Below are positions 8,079-16,903 of a DNA stretch of 64,000 nt, one piece after another. Within the stretch, counting starts at the first letter, position 1. Every line of letters begins with the position of its first letter. The notes below the pieces were generated by a model, which did not search any database, was not told where the DNA came from, and saw only the letters and a list, made by a program, of their open reading frames with translations. The DNA is from Paenibacillus piri (GTDB lineage Bacteria > Bacillota > Bacilli > Paenibacillales > NBRC-103111). Location of the stretch: positions 142,339 through 206,338 of the forward strand of contig NZ_SMRT01000015.1 in the NCBI RefSeq assembly GCF_004354045.1, in the 5' to 3' direction. Both the position numbers and the translations under genes were made by a program.

Positions 8079-9851
8079 ATGTTTTCCAGATTGTACAGGA
8101 AACACTTTGAACGATTTATTTTCCGCAAATTGATATTTGCTATAGGCCTGTCTTTGCTTATGCTCTTTTCGGTACTGGGGTTTGTTACATATCACAGCTT
8201 TTATTTGCTTCTGGAGGAGAAAGAACAGGAGTTATTGGTTGCACGTACAGACAACGCAAGAGATTTGCTCCATGAAAGTGTTGTTCAATTTAAAAGGGAG
8301 AATATTTCTCTCTATCCATCCAACCCCCAATTGATCGGGATTAATCAGTACTTCTTGCCAAATAACGTTCCCGGTCCCGGGGAAGAAAAAAAACATATGC
8401 TCGAATCGATTTATTTTTCCGATTTGATCGAAACTATGTTAAAGCGTAATCCCGGAGCATTGGGATATGTGCTATACCGTCTGGAAGACGAGCAAATTTT
8501 TGCAGGTTCAAAAGGCGACGATCAATTTAATCCCCAAATGGATTTCCACTCGTTTTTTTCACATTTTCCCAAAAGCTATTCTTTTCCGTTTATAGGTTTG
8601 AAAGAAGGTATTTTTAAAGATCAAGCTTCATCGAATATTTATGTAATCAGCCCTATTATGGATTTGGATCATATCGATAAGAATGATGTATTGGGATATT
8701 TTATGATGATTTTGGACAATGCGTCGATTTTTCATACATTCCATGAAGATCCGACCTTGGATTATCGACTTGATTTAAAAAAACAAAATTGGACGATGCT
8801 GGACAGCTCGCTATCCGATCGGATGGACGAGCAGGAGCAAACGGGGTTTCTGGTTCATCAAGCGAAAACTCCGGATTATAACGATTACCAGTTTCAGGTC
8901 ACCGGTTATAAAAATAAAAATGCGATACGCGCGCGTCTGAATACTGTTACCTTCGTCTCCATTCTCATTTTGGGAACGGTATGGTGCATTTCACTGATTT
9001 CCATTTATTTGATTCAAAAAATAGTGGTCACCCGCATACACAAGCTTACCCGGCATTTCAAAAAAGTGCAGACGGATCCTTTTACCGGACCGGTGGAAGT
9101 AGGAGGCAAAGACGAAATTTCGGACCTTGCAGCCCGATTTAATCAAATGACAGCGGAGCTGCAAAAATATATCGACAAAGTTTACATCGCGGATATTCAA
9201 AAGCGCAACGCGGAATATTACGCTTTGAAGATGCAGATTAACCCCCATTTTTTGTACAACACCTTGGAATCATTACGAATGTATGCGATTGCTCGCCAGC
9301 AGCCTTTTTTAAGCAATAAATTATACTCGCTCGGCCGCCTGTACCGCTGGCTTCTAAAATCGGACAACGACCTGATCCCTATTGAGGAAGAAATCACTCA
9401 TACGGAGTATTATCTGGAGCTATTGATGTTAGGGAAATCGAATCCGATTGAGCTTAGGGTGGACAGCAAATTGGATGTGGCTGAGTACAAGGTGCTTAAA
9501 TTTATTTTGCAGCCCATCATTGAAAATGCGATTATTCACGGAAAACTGGAAAATGTCGAAAATCCGTTCATTCGCCTGACCATTTACCGGCAAGACCATC
9601 TGGTCATTGAAATATATAACAACGGACTTCGCTTGTCCGAAGATGAGCAGGCGAGCTTGCAAAAAAAATTGCAGACATCCGAACATTTCCATAACGACCA
9701 TCTGGGATTGAAAAATATACATGAGAGAATCAAATCTTATTTTGGTCATGATTATGGCTTGCAAGTCGAGCCGGTGTTTTCCGAAAACGGTTTTTGTGTG
9801 TCTTTGAGACTTCCGGCAGTTAAAACAAAAAGGCAGGTGCAATCAAGATGA
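8079..9851 (+). CDS. YesM-type sensor histidine kinase
   Basis: A 590-residue membrane sensor kinase. Transmembrane helices at about 20-42 and 290-312 flank an extracellular sensor domain of roughly 245 residues. A HAMP segment follows, then the His_kinase domain with phospho-acceptor motif QINPHFLYNTLE, N box (PIIENAIIHG) and G box (HLGLKNIHERI). GGGGGA lies 8 nt before ATG 8079. The stop overlaps the next gene by 4 nt. In this family the kinase detects extracellular sugar, sometimes together with the binding protein, and phosphorylates the paired AraC-type regulator. Confidence 0.93.
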   Translation: MFSRLYRKHFERFIFRKLIFAIGLSLLMLFSVLGFVTYHSFYLLLEEKEQELLVARTDNARDLLHESVVQFKRENISLYPSNPQLIGINQYFLPNNVPGPGEEKKHMLESIYFSDLIETMLKRNPGALGYVLYRLEDEQIFAGSKGDDQFNPQMDFHSFFSHFPKSYSFPFIGLKEGIFKDQASSNIYVISPIMDLDHIDKNDVLGYFMMILDNASIFHTFHEDPTLDYRLDLKKQNWTMLDSSLSDRMDEQEQTGFLVHQAKTPDYNDYQFQVTGYKNKNAIRARLNTVTFVSILILGTVWCISLISIYLIQKIVVTRIHKLTRHFKKVQTDPFTGPVEVGGKDEISDLAARFNQMTAELQKYIDKVYIADIQKRNAEYYALKMQINPHFLYNTLESLRMYAIARQQPFLSNKLYSLGRLYRWLLKSDNDLIPIEEEITHTEYYLELLMLGKSNPIELRVDSKLDVAEYKVLKFILQPIIENAIIHGKLENVENPFIRLTIYRQDHLVIEIYNNGLRLSEDEQASLQKKLQTSEHFHNDHLGLKNIHERIKSYFGHDYGLQVEPVFSENGFCVSLRLPAVKTKRQVQSR

Positions 9852-11440
9852 TCAAACTTCTGATAGCAGAAGATGACGGATTAATCAGGGAAGGTTTGAA
9901 GTGCATTATTGATTGGCATGAGCTTGGCATCGAAATTGCAGCGGAGGCTCGGAATGGGTTAGAGGCATTGGATCTATTCCGCGAAACCGATCCGCATATC
10001 GTGTTAACCGATATTCGAATGCCGCACAATGACGGACTGGAGTTGATAGAAAATATTCGGGCCGGGAATTCCGGCACGAAAATCGTCGTTATCAGCGGAT
10101 ACGATGATTATCAGTATGTTCGTCAGGCTATGAAATATCAAGTCGAAGACTACCTGCTTAAGCCTATAGATCCGGAAGAATTAAAGGAAATCATGAAGAC
10201 ATGCTGCCAACAAATTGAAAACGACTTCATACGCGATCAAATGAACAGAGAATCTTTTCAACTGTTAAAAAATAACGTATTTCTTCGCTGGGTTGAAAAT
10301 CGCATCGATCCGAATCAATTGAGGGAGAAGCTTGATCTGCTTAAAATCGATTTTATGAACGCCGACTTTTACCAAGTATGCGTCATCACCTGGCATCAGC
10401 CTCAAGAGGGGACTCTTTCCGCCGAGGAAATCAATTTCCGCTCTTTTGCAATCCTAAACATTATGGAAGAACATCTGGACAAGCTGCAAAGAGGGTATGC
10501 CTTCCTGAACAACGACAGGCATATTGTGTGCATATTGGGAGGGTACGGCGAACAAGAGCATTTGTTTGTCGAGCAAAACTACAATTTATTGAATCAGCTA
10601 TGCATGCAGTATTCCTCCATGCTCAAATCACCATGGTATTGCACTCTTGGAAAATTGCGCACACAAATTCATCATGTTCATTTCTCTTATCAAGATGCAT
10701 TGTCTTTACAAGATTATATGAATTACTCGGACTTTGCTGTATGCCTGGACGAACAACATATGCAGCTCGTTTATCCTTTCCCTGAAGAGGAGTTTCCCAG
10801 CTTATCATGCCGTGATTCTATTCTTCATGCCGTTCTGGCTGGAAACAGAGAAATTTGGAACGACTTCATCGAACGGGATTTTCGTTGGGTTCAAACGCAA
10901 CCGAAGCCGTTGGCAGCCGGCAAATATATCGCTATGGAATGGTTAGTCTGGATAAAGCAAAATGTCAGAAACGGGAAAATACCGGATATGAAACCGTTTA
11001 TGAAAGTACGGCATGTTGCAGATATCGTAAACTGCGGCTCCGCTCAAGAGCTGAAAGGGATCATTTATAATGTATTAATCCAGGCGGAAGAAATCTGCCA
11101 AGGACAACTGAAGAGCCCTAAAATGACAATCATCGATCAAATCAAACAATATGTTTTGGAGCATTATGATCAACAGCTATCCGTACAGATATTAGCCGAC
11201 GAATTTCATTTGAATAACATCTATCTTGGACGGTTGTTTAAGGAGCAAACCGGGGAATATTTTAGTGATTACCTCAATAAGATTCGAATCAACAAGGCAA
11301 AAGAGTTATTGGAGACTACGTATTTGAAAGCCGCAGATATCGCCGTCCGTGTCGGTTTTTTGGATCCGAATTATTTTTACAGGAAATTCAAGCAAATTAC
11401 AGGAGTATCGCCAATAGTATACAGAAATATGAACAAATAG
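9848..11440 (+). CDS. YesN-type response regulator with AraC DNA-binding domain
   Basis: A 530-residue regulator. The N-terminal receiver (1-120) has AEDD, phospho-acceptor Asp55 in VLTDIRMP, and the conserved Lys in LLKPID. A middle region of about 280 residues follows, and a C-terminal AraC/XylS double helix-turn-helix (about 425-528) with the usual IAxxVGFxDxNYFxRxFK pattern. It starts inside the kinase stop (ATGA overlap) and so forms a coupled pair. Likely activates the divergent importer operon, as inferred from layout. Confidence 0.93.
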   Translation: MIKLLIAEDDGLIREGLKCIIDWHELGIEIAAEARNGLEALDLFRETDPHIVLTDIRMPHNDGLELIENIRAGNSGTKIVVISGYDDYQYVRQAMKYQVEDYLLKPIDPEELKEIMKTCCQQIENDFIRDQMNRESFQLLKNNVFLRWVENRIDPNQLREKLDLLKIDFMNADFYQVCVITWHQPQEGTLSAEEINFRSFAILNIMEEHLDKLQRGYAFLNNDRHIVCILGGYGEQEHLFVEQNYNLLNQLCMQYSSMLKSPWYCTLGKLRTQIHHVHFSYQDALSLQDYMNYSDFAVCLDEQHMQLVYPFPEEEFPSLSCRDSILHAVLAGNREIWNDFIERDFRWVQTQPKPLAAGKYIAMEWLVWIKQNVRNGKIPDMKPFMKVRHVADIVNCGSAQELKGIIYNVLIQAEEICQGQLKSPKMTIIDQIKQYVLEHYDQQLSVQILADEFHLNNIYLGRLFKEQTGEYFSDYLNKIRINKAKELLETTYLKAADIAVRVGFLDPNYFYRKFKQITGVSPIVYRNMNK

Positions 11441-11554
11441 CGAACGTCTACAATGTCCTTTCCCGGGCTCGAATTAAAGTTCTGAAGCCCCTCAAGCTTC
11501 TCCACTGGAATTATGACAACTTTAAACGTCTTTGATCCGTAATAGCAACTCTTT

Positions 11555-11677
11555 GAGACTGTCGATTAAAAGAAGGGAACAGGCTTTGGAGATGACTTCG
11601 AAGCTCAAACACGTTTTATTAAAAAACTCGCCCTTAAGCCATTCTCCAAGCCTTTATCCCTATTAATCGACAGTCTC
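11555..11677. mobile_element. 123-bp MITE-like element with 5-bp target duplication
   Basis: The ends are inverted repeats: the first 15 bp (GAGACTGTCGATTAA) are exactly complementary to the last 15, and complementarity continues imperfectly for about 40 bp per arm. The element is flanked on both sides by TCTTT (11550-11554 and 11678-11682), which fits a 5-bp target-site duplication. It has no coding capacity, so it would have been moved by a transposase elsewhere. The GAGACTGTC terminus resembles ends of some IS elements, but the family is not assigned. Confidence 0.6.
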
Positions 11678-11689
11678 TCTTTCAACATT

Positions 11690-11736
11690 AAAATACATCG
11701 AATCGATATATACTGTATATCGATTCGATGTATTTT
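11690..11736. repeat. 47-nt near-perfect palindrome, possible bidirectional terminator
   Basis: Arms 11690-11710 and 11716-11736 are exactly complementary over 21 bp, around TACTG. The outer ends are AAAA and TTTT, so both transcripts would form a stem ending in U residues, consistent with a bidirectional terminator between the convergent genes. The stem is unusually long and AT-rich for that role, so a protein-binding or mobile origin remains possible. Confidence 0.6.
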
Positions 11737-11840
11737 ACAATAAAACCATCAGGATGCTGATTCCGGCCAAAAAAGATGACCAAGTACTGGAGAGCTTCGT
11801 TCTTGCGAAACAGATGAGGCCAGATGAATGTCCCATTATT

Positions 11841-13316
11841 TCATGAGCGATAGGATGCGCGGTCGCGGACGCGCATAAATAATGCGGCCCATGCCGCAGC
11901 GAACAAAAGCAGCAGTGCGGCGCATGCTCCATACAGCCCGACGAGCCCGATCCTATCGAGCAGCGCGAAGCCGAGCAGCGGGCCGATCGCGGCTCCGACA
12001 TCGACGACCGTCGTGTAGGTCGTCATGTAAGCGACGCGCGATGGGCCTGTCGCTTCATCGGCCGCCAGCGCGTCGGAGAGCGTGACGATTGCGGTGTTCG
12101 CCAGCTGCGCGAGCAGCAGCAGCGCGAGCCAAGCCGCAAACGGCAGCTTCAGCGGCAGCAGCGCCAGAGCCGCGGCCGCGACGACGAGCGAGGCGGCGTA
12201 AAGCGGCTTCCGGCCGAGCGGGCCGTCGGACCATGCGCCGATCCGCGGCGACAAATATGGCGACCAGGCCCAGCGCACGGCCTGGACGATGCCGGCGGCA
12301 GAGGCGGCGCCGAGCGTGACGCCGAGCAGCGTTATCGTGCCGTTCGGCCCCGGCAGATGAGCCTCGATGACGGCGCTCAGCGTGGCAAGATAGGCGCCGT
12401 AGAACACGATCGCCATGCCGGTACCCGAGGCCAGTACGAGCCATGCGGAAGGGCGCATGGCCATCAAGCCTTCCGTCCAGCTCCGGCTTCGGCTGCCTTT
12501 GCCTTGGTTGTATTGGACGGGAGCGGCGGCTGCGGACGCGGCGTTACGGCTTCCGCCGTCAGCTTTCATGGCGGAGACGGCGTCCTGGCTTCCCGCATTT
12601 GGAGCGGGAACGTCCGGGGCACCTGCTCCGGCAGCTCCGCGTTGGTCTTCACGGCCGCCGGTACCGCTTGGTCCGGGTCCGGCTGAAGACCCTTGTACAG
12701 AGGCGCCAGGGTCGCGGTTACCGGTTGCGCCGGGAACGTATTTCCAGGCATATGGAATGCCGGCAATACTGACGGCGCCGAGCAGCAGCGCGACCGGGCG
12801 GGCGCCGATCGCGTCCGCGAGCAAGCCGCCGGCGAGCATGCCGATCAGGCTGCCGAAGGCGATGATGCCGTTGTAGCTGCCGAGCAGCTTCCCGCGGTTA
12901 TGGCCGGTCGAGGTTTCCAGCACCGTCAAATATCCGCCGATGCGCAGCAGCGACCAGGCGGCCCCCCACAGGGCTCTCGCCACCAGCAGCGCCGCAAAGC
13001 CGGATAAGCAGCCGTAGCCGATCGTGGTCAGACAGGCCAGCACAACGGCCAGCATAACGCCGGCGCGCTTGCTTATCCGGCTGTACAGCCAGCCCATCAG
13101 CGGATTGAGCGGCAGCCTGACGAAGCGGTTAATGGACAACAGAAATCCGACCTGCCACAGCGAGTCCAGACCGAATTGCCGCCAATATAAAGGAAGCACG
13201 ATATAGTACATGGAGTCGCCGAGCAGACAAATAGCCGTTACCCAAGCCAATATGCGGACCTGCTTGCCTCCGTCCGATGGGGATAAGCCGGGTTCGGTAG
13301 TTGAGGTTGTGGCCAT
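11841..13316 (-). CDS. MFS transporter
   Basis: A 491-residue major facilitator with about 12 predicted membrane helices. ATG 13316 is preceded by AAGGAGG at 9 nt; the longer frame upstream is unsupported. The cytoplasmic loop between helices 6 and 7 is long (about 95 residues), low-complexity and rich in Gly, Ala, Ser and Pro, beginning near KYVPGATGNRDPG. Divergently transcribed from an SgrR-type regulator, a layout that recalls E. coli SgrR and the sugar exporter SetA, so export of a sugar or related compound is a reasonable guess. The substrate is unknown. Confidence 0.85.
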   Translation of the reverse strand: MATTSTTEPGLSPSDGGKQVRILAWVTAICLLGDSMYYIVLPLYWRQFGLDSLWQVGFLLSINRFVRLPLNPLMGWLYSRISKRAGVMLAVVLACLTTIGYGCLSGFAALLVARALWGAAWSLLRIGGYLTVLETSTGHNRGKLLGSYNGIIAFGSLIGMLAGGLLADAIGARPVALLLGAVSIAGIPYAWKYVPGATGNRDPGASVQGSSAGPGPSGTGGREDQRGAAGAGAPDVPAPNAGSQDAVSAMKADGGSRNAASAAAAPVQYNQGKGSRSRSWTEGLMAMRPSAWLVLASGTGMAIVFYGAYLATLSAVIEAHLPGPNGTITLLGVTLGAASAAGIVQAVRWAWSPYLSPRIGAWSDGPLGRKPLYAASLVVAAAALALLPLKLPFAAWLALLLLAQLANTAIVTLSDALAADEATGPSRVAYMTTYTTVVDVGAAIGPLLGFALLDRIGLVGLYGACAALLLLFAAAWAALFMRVRDRASYRS

Positions 13317-13608
13317 AAGCTGCAGCCTCCTTGGCGGATTTGTCATTTTCATTTTATTGTAGCTGGAAAAAGGGGAATAAAAAGTGTAATCTGAAAACAT
13401 ACATTTTCCCCTTTTGGCCTGGGCCGTTTGGGCGGCTCGTCCAAACGGTCCAGGCTCCCGTCAGGCGGCGCGGCCCCGCACCGCGGCGCCTTTTGGATGG
13501 AGCCGCTCGAACATGACAGTTTGCCTGCCGGACAACCTGACATTCGTTGGCAGCACGCCCTGATTGCACGCTAACAGCCCAATTCCAGACAGAAAGGAGC
13601 ATCCATCC
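13317..13608. promoter_or_regulatory. Divergent intergenic region between MFS gene and SgrR-type regulator
   Basis: The 292-bp region must hold both promoters. I see no convincing sigma-A pair or clear operator by eye. Several apparent open frames here are artefacts of the GC-rich flanks. Confidence 0.35.
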
Positions 13609-15456
13609 ATGCAGCTGCTTGAACATTACGCGCGGCTTTACAGCGAATTGAAGCAGGGGCGTCCTCATCTGCAGCGGCGGGAAGAGATCGAGGTCACCGT
13701 CTCGCGTATTGCGGCTTGTTTGTTTTGTACGGAGCGTAACGCCAAGCTGCTCATTCGGGCGATGCGCGAGCGCGGTTGGATTGCCTGGTCGCCGGGCCGC
13801 GGCCGCGGCAACCAGTCCCGGCTGACGCTGCTGGCAGAGCCGGACGAGCTGCTGCTGGAGCAAGCGTCCGTCCGGCTGGCCGACAACCGCATCCAGGAAA
13901 CGGTCGCACTGCTTGACACCGCATGGCTGACGGCGCAGGGACGCGAAAGACTGCTGCTCGCGCTGCAGCAGTCTTTCGGTTATGTGCGCATGGCGGCAGG
14001 CGCCGGTACACAGGGACGGCAGCAGCATATCATGCGTTTCCCGTCCTATCGTTTGCCGGGCTTGCTGGACCCGGCGTACGCCATGCGCCGTACCGAGCTT
14101 CATTTCATACGGCAATTATTCGATACTTTAATTGAATATGACAGCGACCGGGAGCGGTATGCTCCAGGACTTGCCCATCATTGGGAAACGGATCGCCATG
14201 CCGAAGTTTGGCGCTTTTATTTACAAAAGCACGTGAGGTTCCATCATGATGCGCCCTTCACCGCAGAAGATGTCAAGTATACGCTTGACCGACTGCGAAG
14301 CAGTTCCTGCCCGTCGCCGTATCGTGAGCTCTATTCCGGTATCCGGGAGGTCATGCCGATTGATGAGCATATTGTGGACATCAGACTGTTTGCCGGACAG
14401 CGTCATATGCCGGCATTGCTGGCTTCGACAGCCGCCAGCATCATCCCGCATGAGAGGGCTCACGCGTCCGCCCTCGAATCGTCCCTGCCCTTAGGGACGG
14501 GGCCGTTCCGGCTTACGTACCGCGACGAAAGGCAGCTGGTGCTGGAAAGCAATCCATTCTATTACAGACGGCCCGCTCATGTGGACCGGATTGAGATGTG
14601 GTATATACCCGAAGTGTACGAGGAGCAGTTCGCAAGGTCCGGTGAGCCGGATCAGGAAGGCGAGGGAATGAACTTCAAGCATTACGGGGCGACGCCCGAG
14701 GACAGGCAAACGTGGGAGCTTGCGGCAAGCACGGATCGCGGCTGCAAATATGTGCTGCTGAACCGTGCCGCAGGGGGACTGCTGGAGCAGCCGGGGCTGC
14801 GGCGCATTGTTAGCCGGGTGATCCGCGCCAACGATGCGGCGAAGCGGCTGGGCGGCAACCGGGGGGAACTGGCAGACTGCTTTATTAACGGCTTGTCCGG
14901 CTTCGCAGCTCCGGAGCCCGATGCCGCCCTTGATCCGCCGTCGGAATCGAACGGCGCCGCCGCCCCCGACTCGCCGCTGCTGCGGCTTGTCACCTATGCC
15001 GGCGCCGGACACGAGCGCGATGCCGACTGGCTGCGGCAGGCGCTTGAAGCGCATCGCATCCGGCTGGAGATCCGGCTCGTGCCTTACGAGCAGCTGAGCG
15101 ATCCGGCCGTGCTGTCGCAGGCCGATCTGCTGCTGCTGGAACAGCCGGTGGACGCCGACGCAGAGTGGACGATGCGGGCCATCCTCGGCAGCGGACAATG
15201 CCCGCTGCGCCACTGCCTGCCCGCGGACCGGCTGCCTGAGCTGGACCGCCGGCTGGCCGAGCTGGCGGATGTGCCGTCGCGTGAAACGCGCTTGCGGGAG
15301 CTTGTCCGGCTGGAGCGCGAGCTGCTCGACCAAACGGTCATTTTATGGTACCGCTGGCGTCAGACCGCATCATTCCCGCCTCAGCTCCGCGACGTCAGGA
15401 TCAGCGCCTTCGGCTGGGTCGATTATAAGCGGATGTGGTTTGCCCATGACACGTGA
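13609..15456 (+). CDS. SgrR-type regulator (HTH plus solute-binding domain)
   Basis: A 615-residue protein. N-terminal about 110 residues match the SgrR_N DNA-binding domain (RNAKLLIRAMRERGWIAW, GRGRGNQS), and residues about 150-550 match family-5 oligopeptide-type solute-binding proteins (LFDTLIEYD, HHWETD-like, FYLQKHVRFHHDAPFTAEDV). No signal peptide, so the binding domain acts as a cytoplasmic sensor. ATG 13609 has AAAGGAG at 9 nt. By analogy with E. coli SgrR it would bind a small molecule and control the divergent MFS transporter. A paralogue is encoded at 42497-44302. Confidence 0.85.
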   Translation: MQLLEHYARLYSELKQGRPHLQRREEIEVTVSRIAACLFCTERNAKLLIRAMRERGWIAWSPGRGRGNQSRLTLLAEPDELLLEQASVRLADNRIQETVALLDTAWLTAQGRERLLLALQQSFGYVRMAAGAGTQGRQQHIMRFPSYRLPGLLDPAYAMRRTELHFIRQLFDTLIEYDSDRERYAPGLAHHWETDRHAEVWRFYLQKHVRFHHDAPFTAEDVKYTLDRLRSSSCPSPYRELYSGIREVMPIDEHIVDIRLFAGQRHMPALLASTAASIIPHERAHASALESSLPLGTGPFRLTYRDERQLVLESNPFYYRRPAHVDRIEMWYIPEVYEEQFARSGEPDQEGEGMNFKHYGATPEDRQTWELAASTDRGCKYVLLNRAAGGLLEQPGLRRIVSRVIRANDAAKRLGGNRGELADCFINGLSGFAAPEPDAALDPPSESNGAAAPDSPLLRLVTYAGAGHERDADWLRQALEAHRIRLEIRLVPYEQLSDPAVLSQADLLLLEQPVDADAEWTMRAILGSGQCPLRHCLPADRLPELDRRLAELADVPSRETRLRELVRLERELLDQTVILWYRWRQTASFPPQLRDVRISAFGWVDYKRMWFAHDT

Positions 15457-15458
15457 CT

Positions 15459-15501
15459 CCGGCCGGGCGGAAGGCGGATCATACCGCCGGCGCCCGGCCG
15501 G
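15459..15501. terminator. GC-rich hairpin between convergent genes
   Basis: CCGGCCGGGCG pairs with CGCCCGGCCGG, with an inner GGCGG/CCGCC stem. There is no U-run, so it is a weak candidate for a bidirectional terminator between the SgrR-type gene and the membrane protein gene. Confidence 0.45.
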
Positions 15502-15511
15502 TCCCGCAAAT

Positions 15512-15994
15512 TTACGGTTTGGATTGTCGGTCCGCGTCGGAAGAGTCGGAGTCGCTTTTTCCGTTGAACAGCGTTTCCGTCACCGACTTCAGCTTATCCA
15601 TGACTTTGCCGTAGCCGAAGCCGACGAGAAACGCGATTCCGATTTTGGCAAGCACGGAATTGCCGGTCTGCAGCAGCATGACGCCGCTCTCGAATAAAAT
15701 AATGGTCATGACCGCCGCTCCGGCGCAATTGATCGGCCTCAGCAAATACCACAGAACCCACCGTTCCGTTAAACTATCGTAAAATTGATGAAACAGCCGC
15801 ATCGCATATAATGTGCCCCCGATCGCTCCCGCCGCACCGTAATAAATATAATCCTTGAGCAGCACCAGATCGATCCCTAACGCGTGTTCGAACAAGCCGC
15901 TGCTGATTGCGGCCATCAGCCAGAAGCAGCCTGTGAACCAAAGGATCAAGTAAGCCAATACGCTCAGCTTGTACAGACGCTCTTTACCCGGCAT
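15512..15994 (-). CDS. Unknown small membrane protein
   Basis: A 160-residue protein with about four predicted membrane helices (near 10-32, 45-65, 83-103 and 108-128) and a short acidic cytoplasmic tail rich in Ser and Asp. No family recognised. It lacks a signal peptidase site. It sits alone between the SgrR-type gene (convergent) and thymidine kinase (same strand, upstream, separated by a terminator), so it is probably transcribed on its own. Confidence 0.65.
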   Translation of the reverse strand: MPGKERLYKLSVLAYLILWFTGCFWLMAAISSGLFEHALGIDLVLLKDYIYYGAAGAIGGTLYAMRLFHQFYDSLTERWVLWYLLRPINCAGAAVMTIILFESGVMLLQTGNSVLAKIGIAFLVGFGYGKVMDKLKSVTETLFNGKSDSDSSDADRQSKP

Positions 15995-16065
15995 GACACC
16001 ACCGCCCCCGAATGAAATATCGTCATTTCATAGTATGTGGCAAAGGAGTTAAGCGTGCAGGCAGC

Positions 16066-16112
16066 AAAAAGAGGACAAAGCAAGCGGCCCGAACCATCTC
16101 GCTTCATCCTCT
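16066..16112 (-). terminator. Rho-independent terminator of tdk
   Basis: Read on the minus strand, AAGAGGA with AAGCGA pairs imperfectly with GCTTTGTCCTCTT and ends in a U-run. It lies 20-65 nt after the thymidine kinase stop. Confidence 0.65.
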
Positions 16113-16130
16113 TGGCATAGAACCATGCTG

Positions 16131-16709
16131 TTACAGCTTATGAGCTTGTTTTCGTTTTGATGTATAGCATTTGCGGCAAACCGGCAAATAGCTTTCATTG
16201 CCGCCGATCTGAATTTGCTCGCCTTCAAATACAGGCTGCCCGTCCGAGCAGCGCATGTTCATAATCGCTTTTTGATCGCAATACCAGCAGACCGTCTTAA
16301 TCTCTTCGATTTTGTCCGCGATCGCGAGCAGGTGATAGCTTCCTTCGAACAGGTTGCCAAGAAAATCGGCCCGAAGACCGTAAGCGATTACGGGAATGTT
16401 TAAAGTGTCGACGATTTCCGTCAATTGCCGAACCTGCTCCTTGTTCAAAAACTGCGATTCATCTATTAAAATGCAGTTCGGCTTTTTGGCCGCCGCCAGC
16501 TCGATCATGTTCGTATGGTCGTCGATAATGATCGCTTTCTTTTGCATGCCGATTCGCGATGCCACCGTACCGACCCCATGACGGTTGTCGACGGATGGGG
16601 TAAACAGCAGCACCTTTTTGCCCTGCTCCTCATAGTTATGCGCGGTCCGCAGCACTTCGATCGACTTGCCGCTGTTCATCGTGCCGTACCGGAAATATAG
16701 TTTAGCCAC
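16131..16709 (-). CDS. tdk: Thymidine kinase
   Basis: A 192-residue type II thymidine kinase that phosphorylates thymidine with ATP in the dTTP salvage route. P-loop GTMNSGKS occupies residues 9-16, a Walker B-like IDESQF segment follows, and the zinc-binding lid is complete with Cys141, Cys144, Cys178 and Cys181. Length is normal. It appears to be a single-gene unit, ended by the hairpin just downstream. Confidence 0.95.
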   Translation of the reverse strand: MAKLYFRYGTMNSGKSIEVLRTAHNYEEQGKKVLLFTPSVDNRHGVGTVASRIGMQKKAIIIDDHTNMIELAAAKKPNCILIDESQFLNKEQVRQLTEIVDTLNIPVIAYGLRADFLGNLFEGSYHLLAIADKIEEIKTVCWYCDQKAIMNMRCSDGQPVFEGEQIQIGGNESYLPVCRKCYTSKRKQAHKL

Positions 16710-16903
16710 TGGGTAGACAGTCCTCTCTGCTGAAATATGTCATCCTATCATAGCACAAGGACGCACTCTTTGCGTATAGACCCTTGATCGCTTTGCGGGA
16801 ATCTCCGGCGATTCCGGTCTGCCGGACCGCCGGATGCGGCCTGTTTCGCTGTGCGGGGATGCAGGGAAGCGGCATGTCTGCCCCGTTTCGCTCCGATGAC
16901 GCT

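Larger units (their letters stand above)
11441..11840. other. Intergenic region holding a MITE-like element and a long palindrome
   Basis: This 400-bp stretch separates two convergent genes (yesN-like and an MFS gene). It contains a weak GGGCT/AGCCC hairpin near 11465-11490, the 123-bp inverted-repeat element at 11555-11677, and the 47-nt palindrome at 11690-11736. No coding sequence is supported. Base composition rises clearly in GC to the right of it. Confidence 0.6.
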
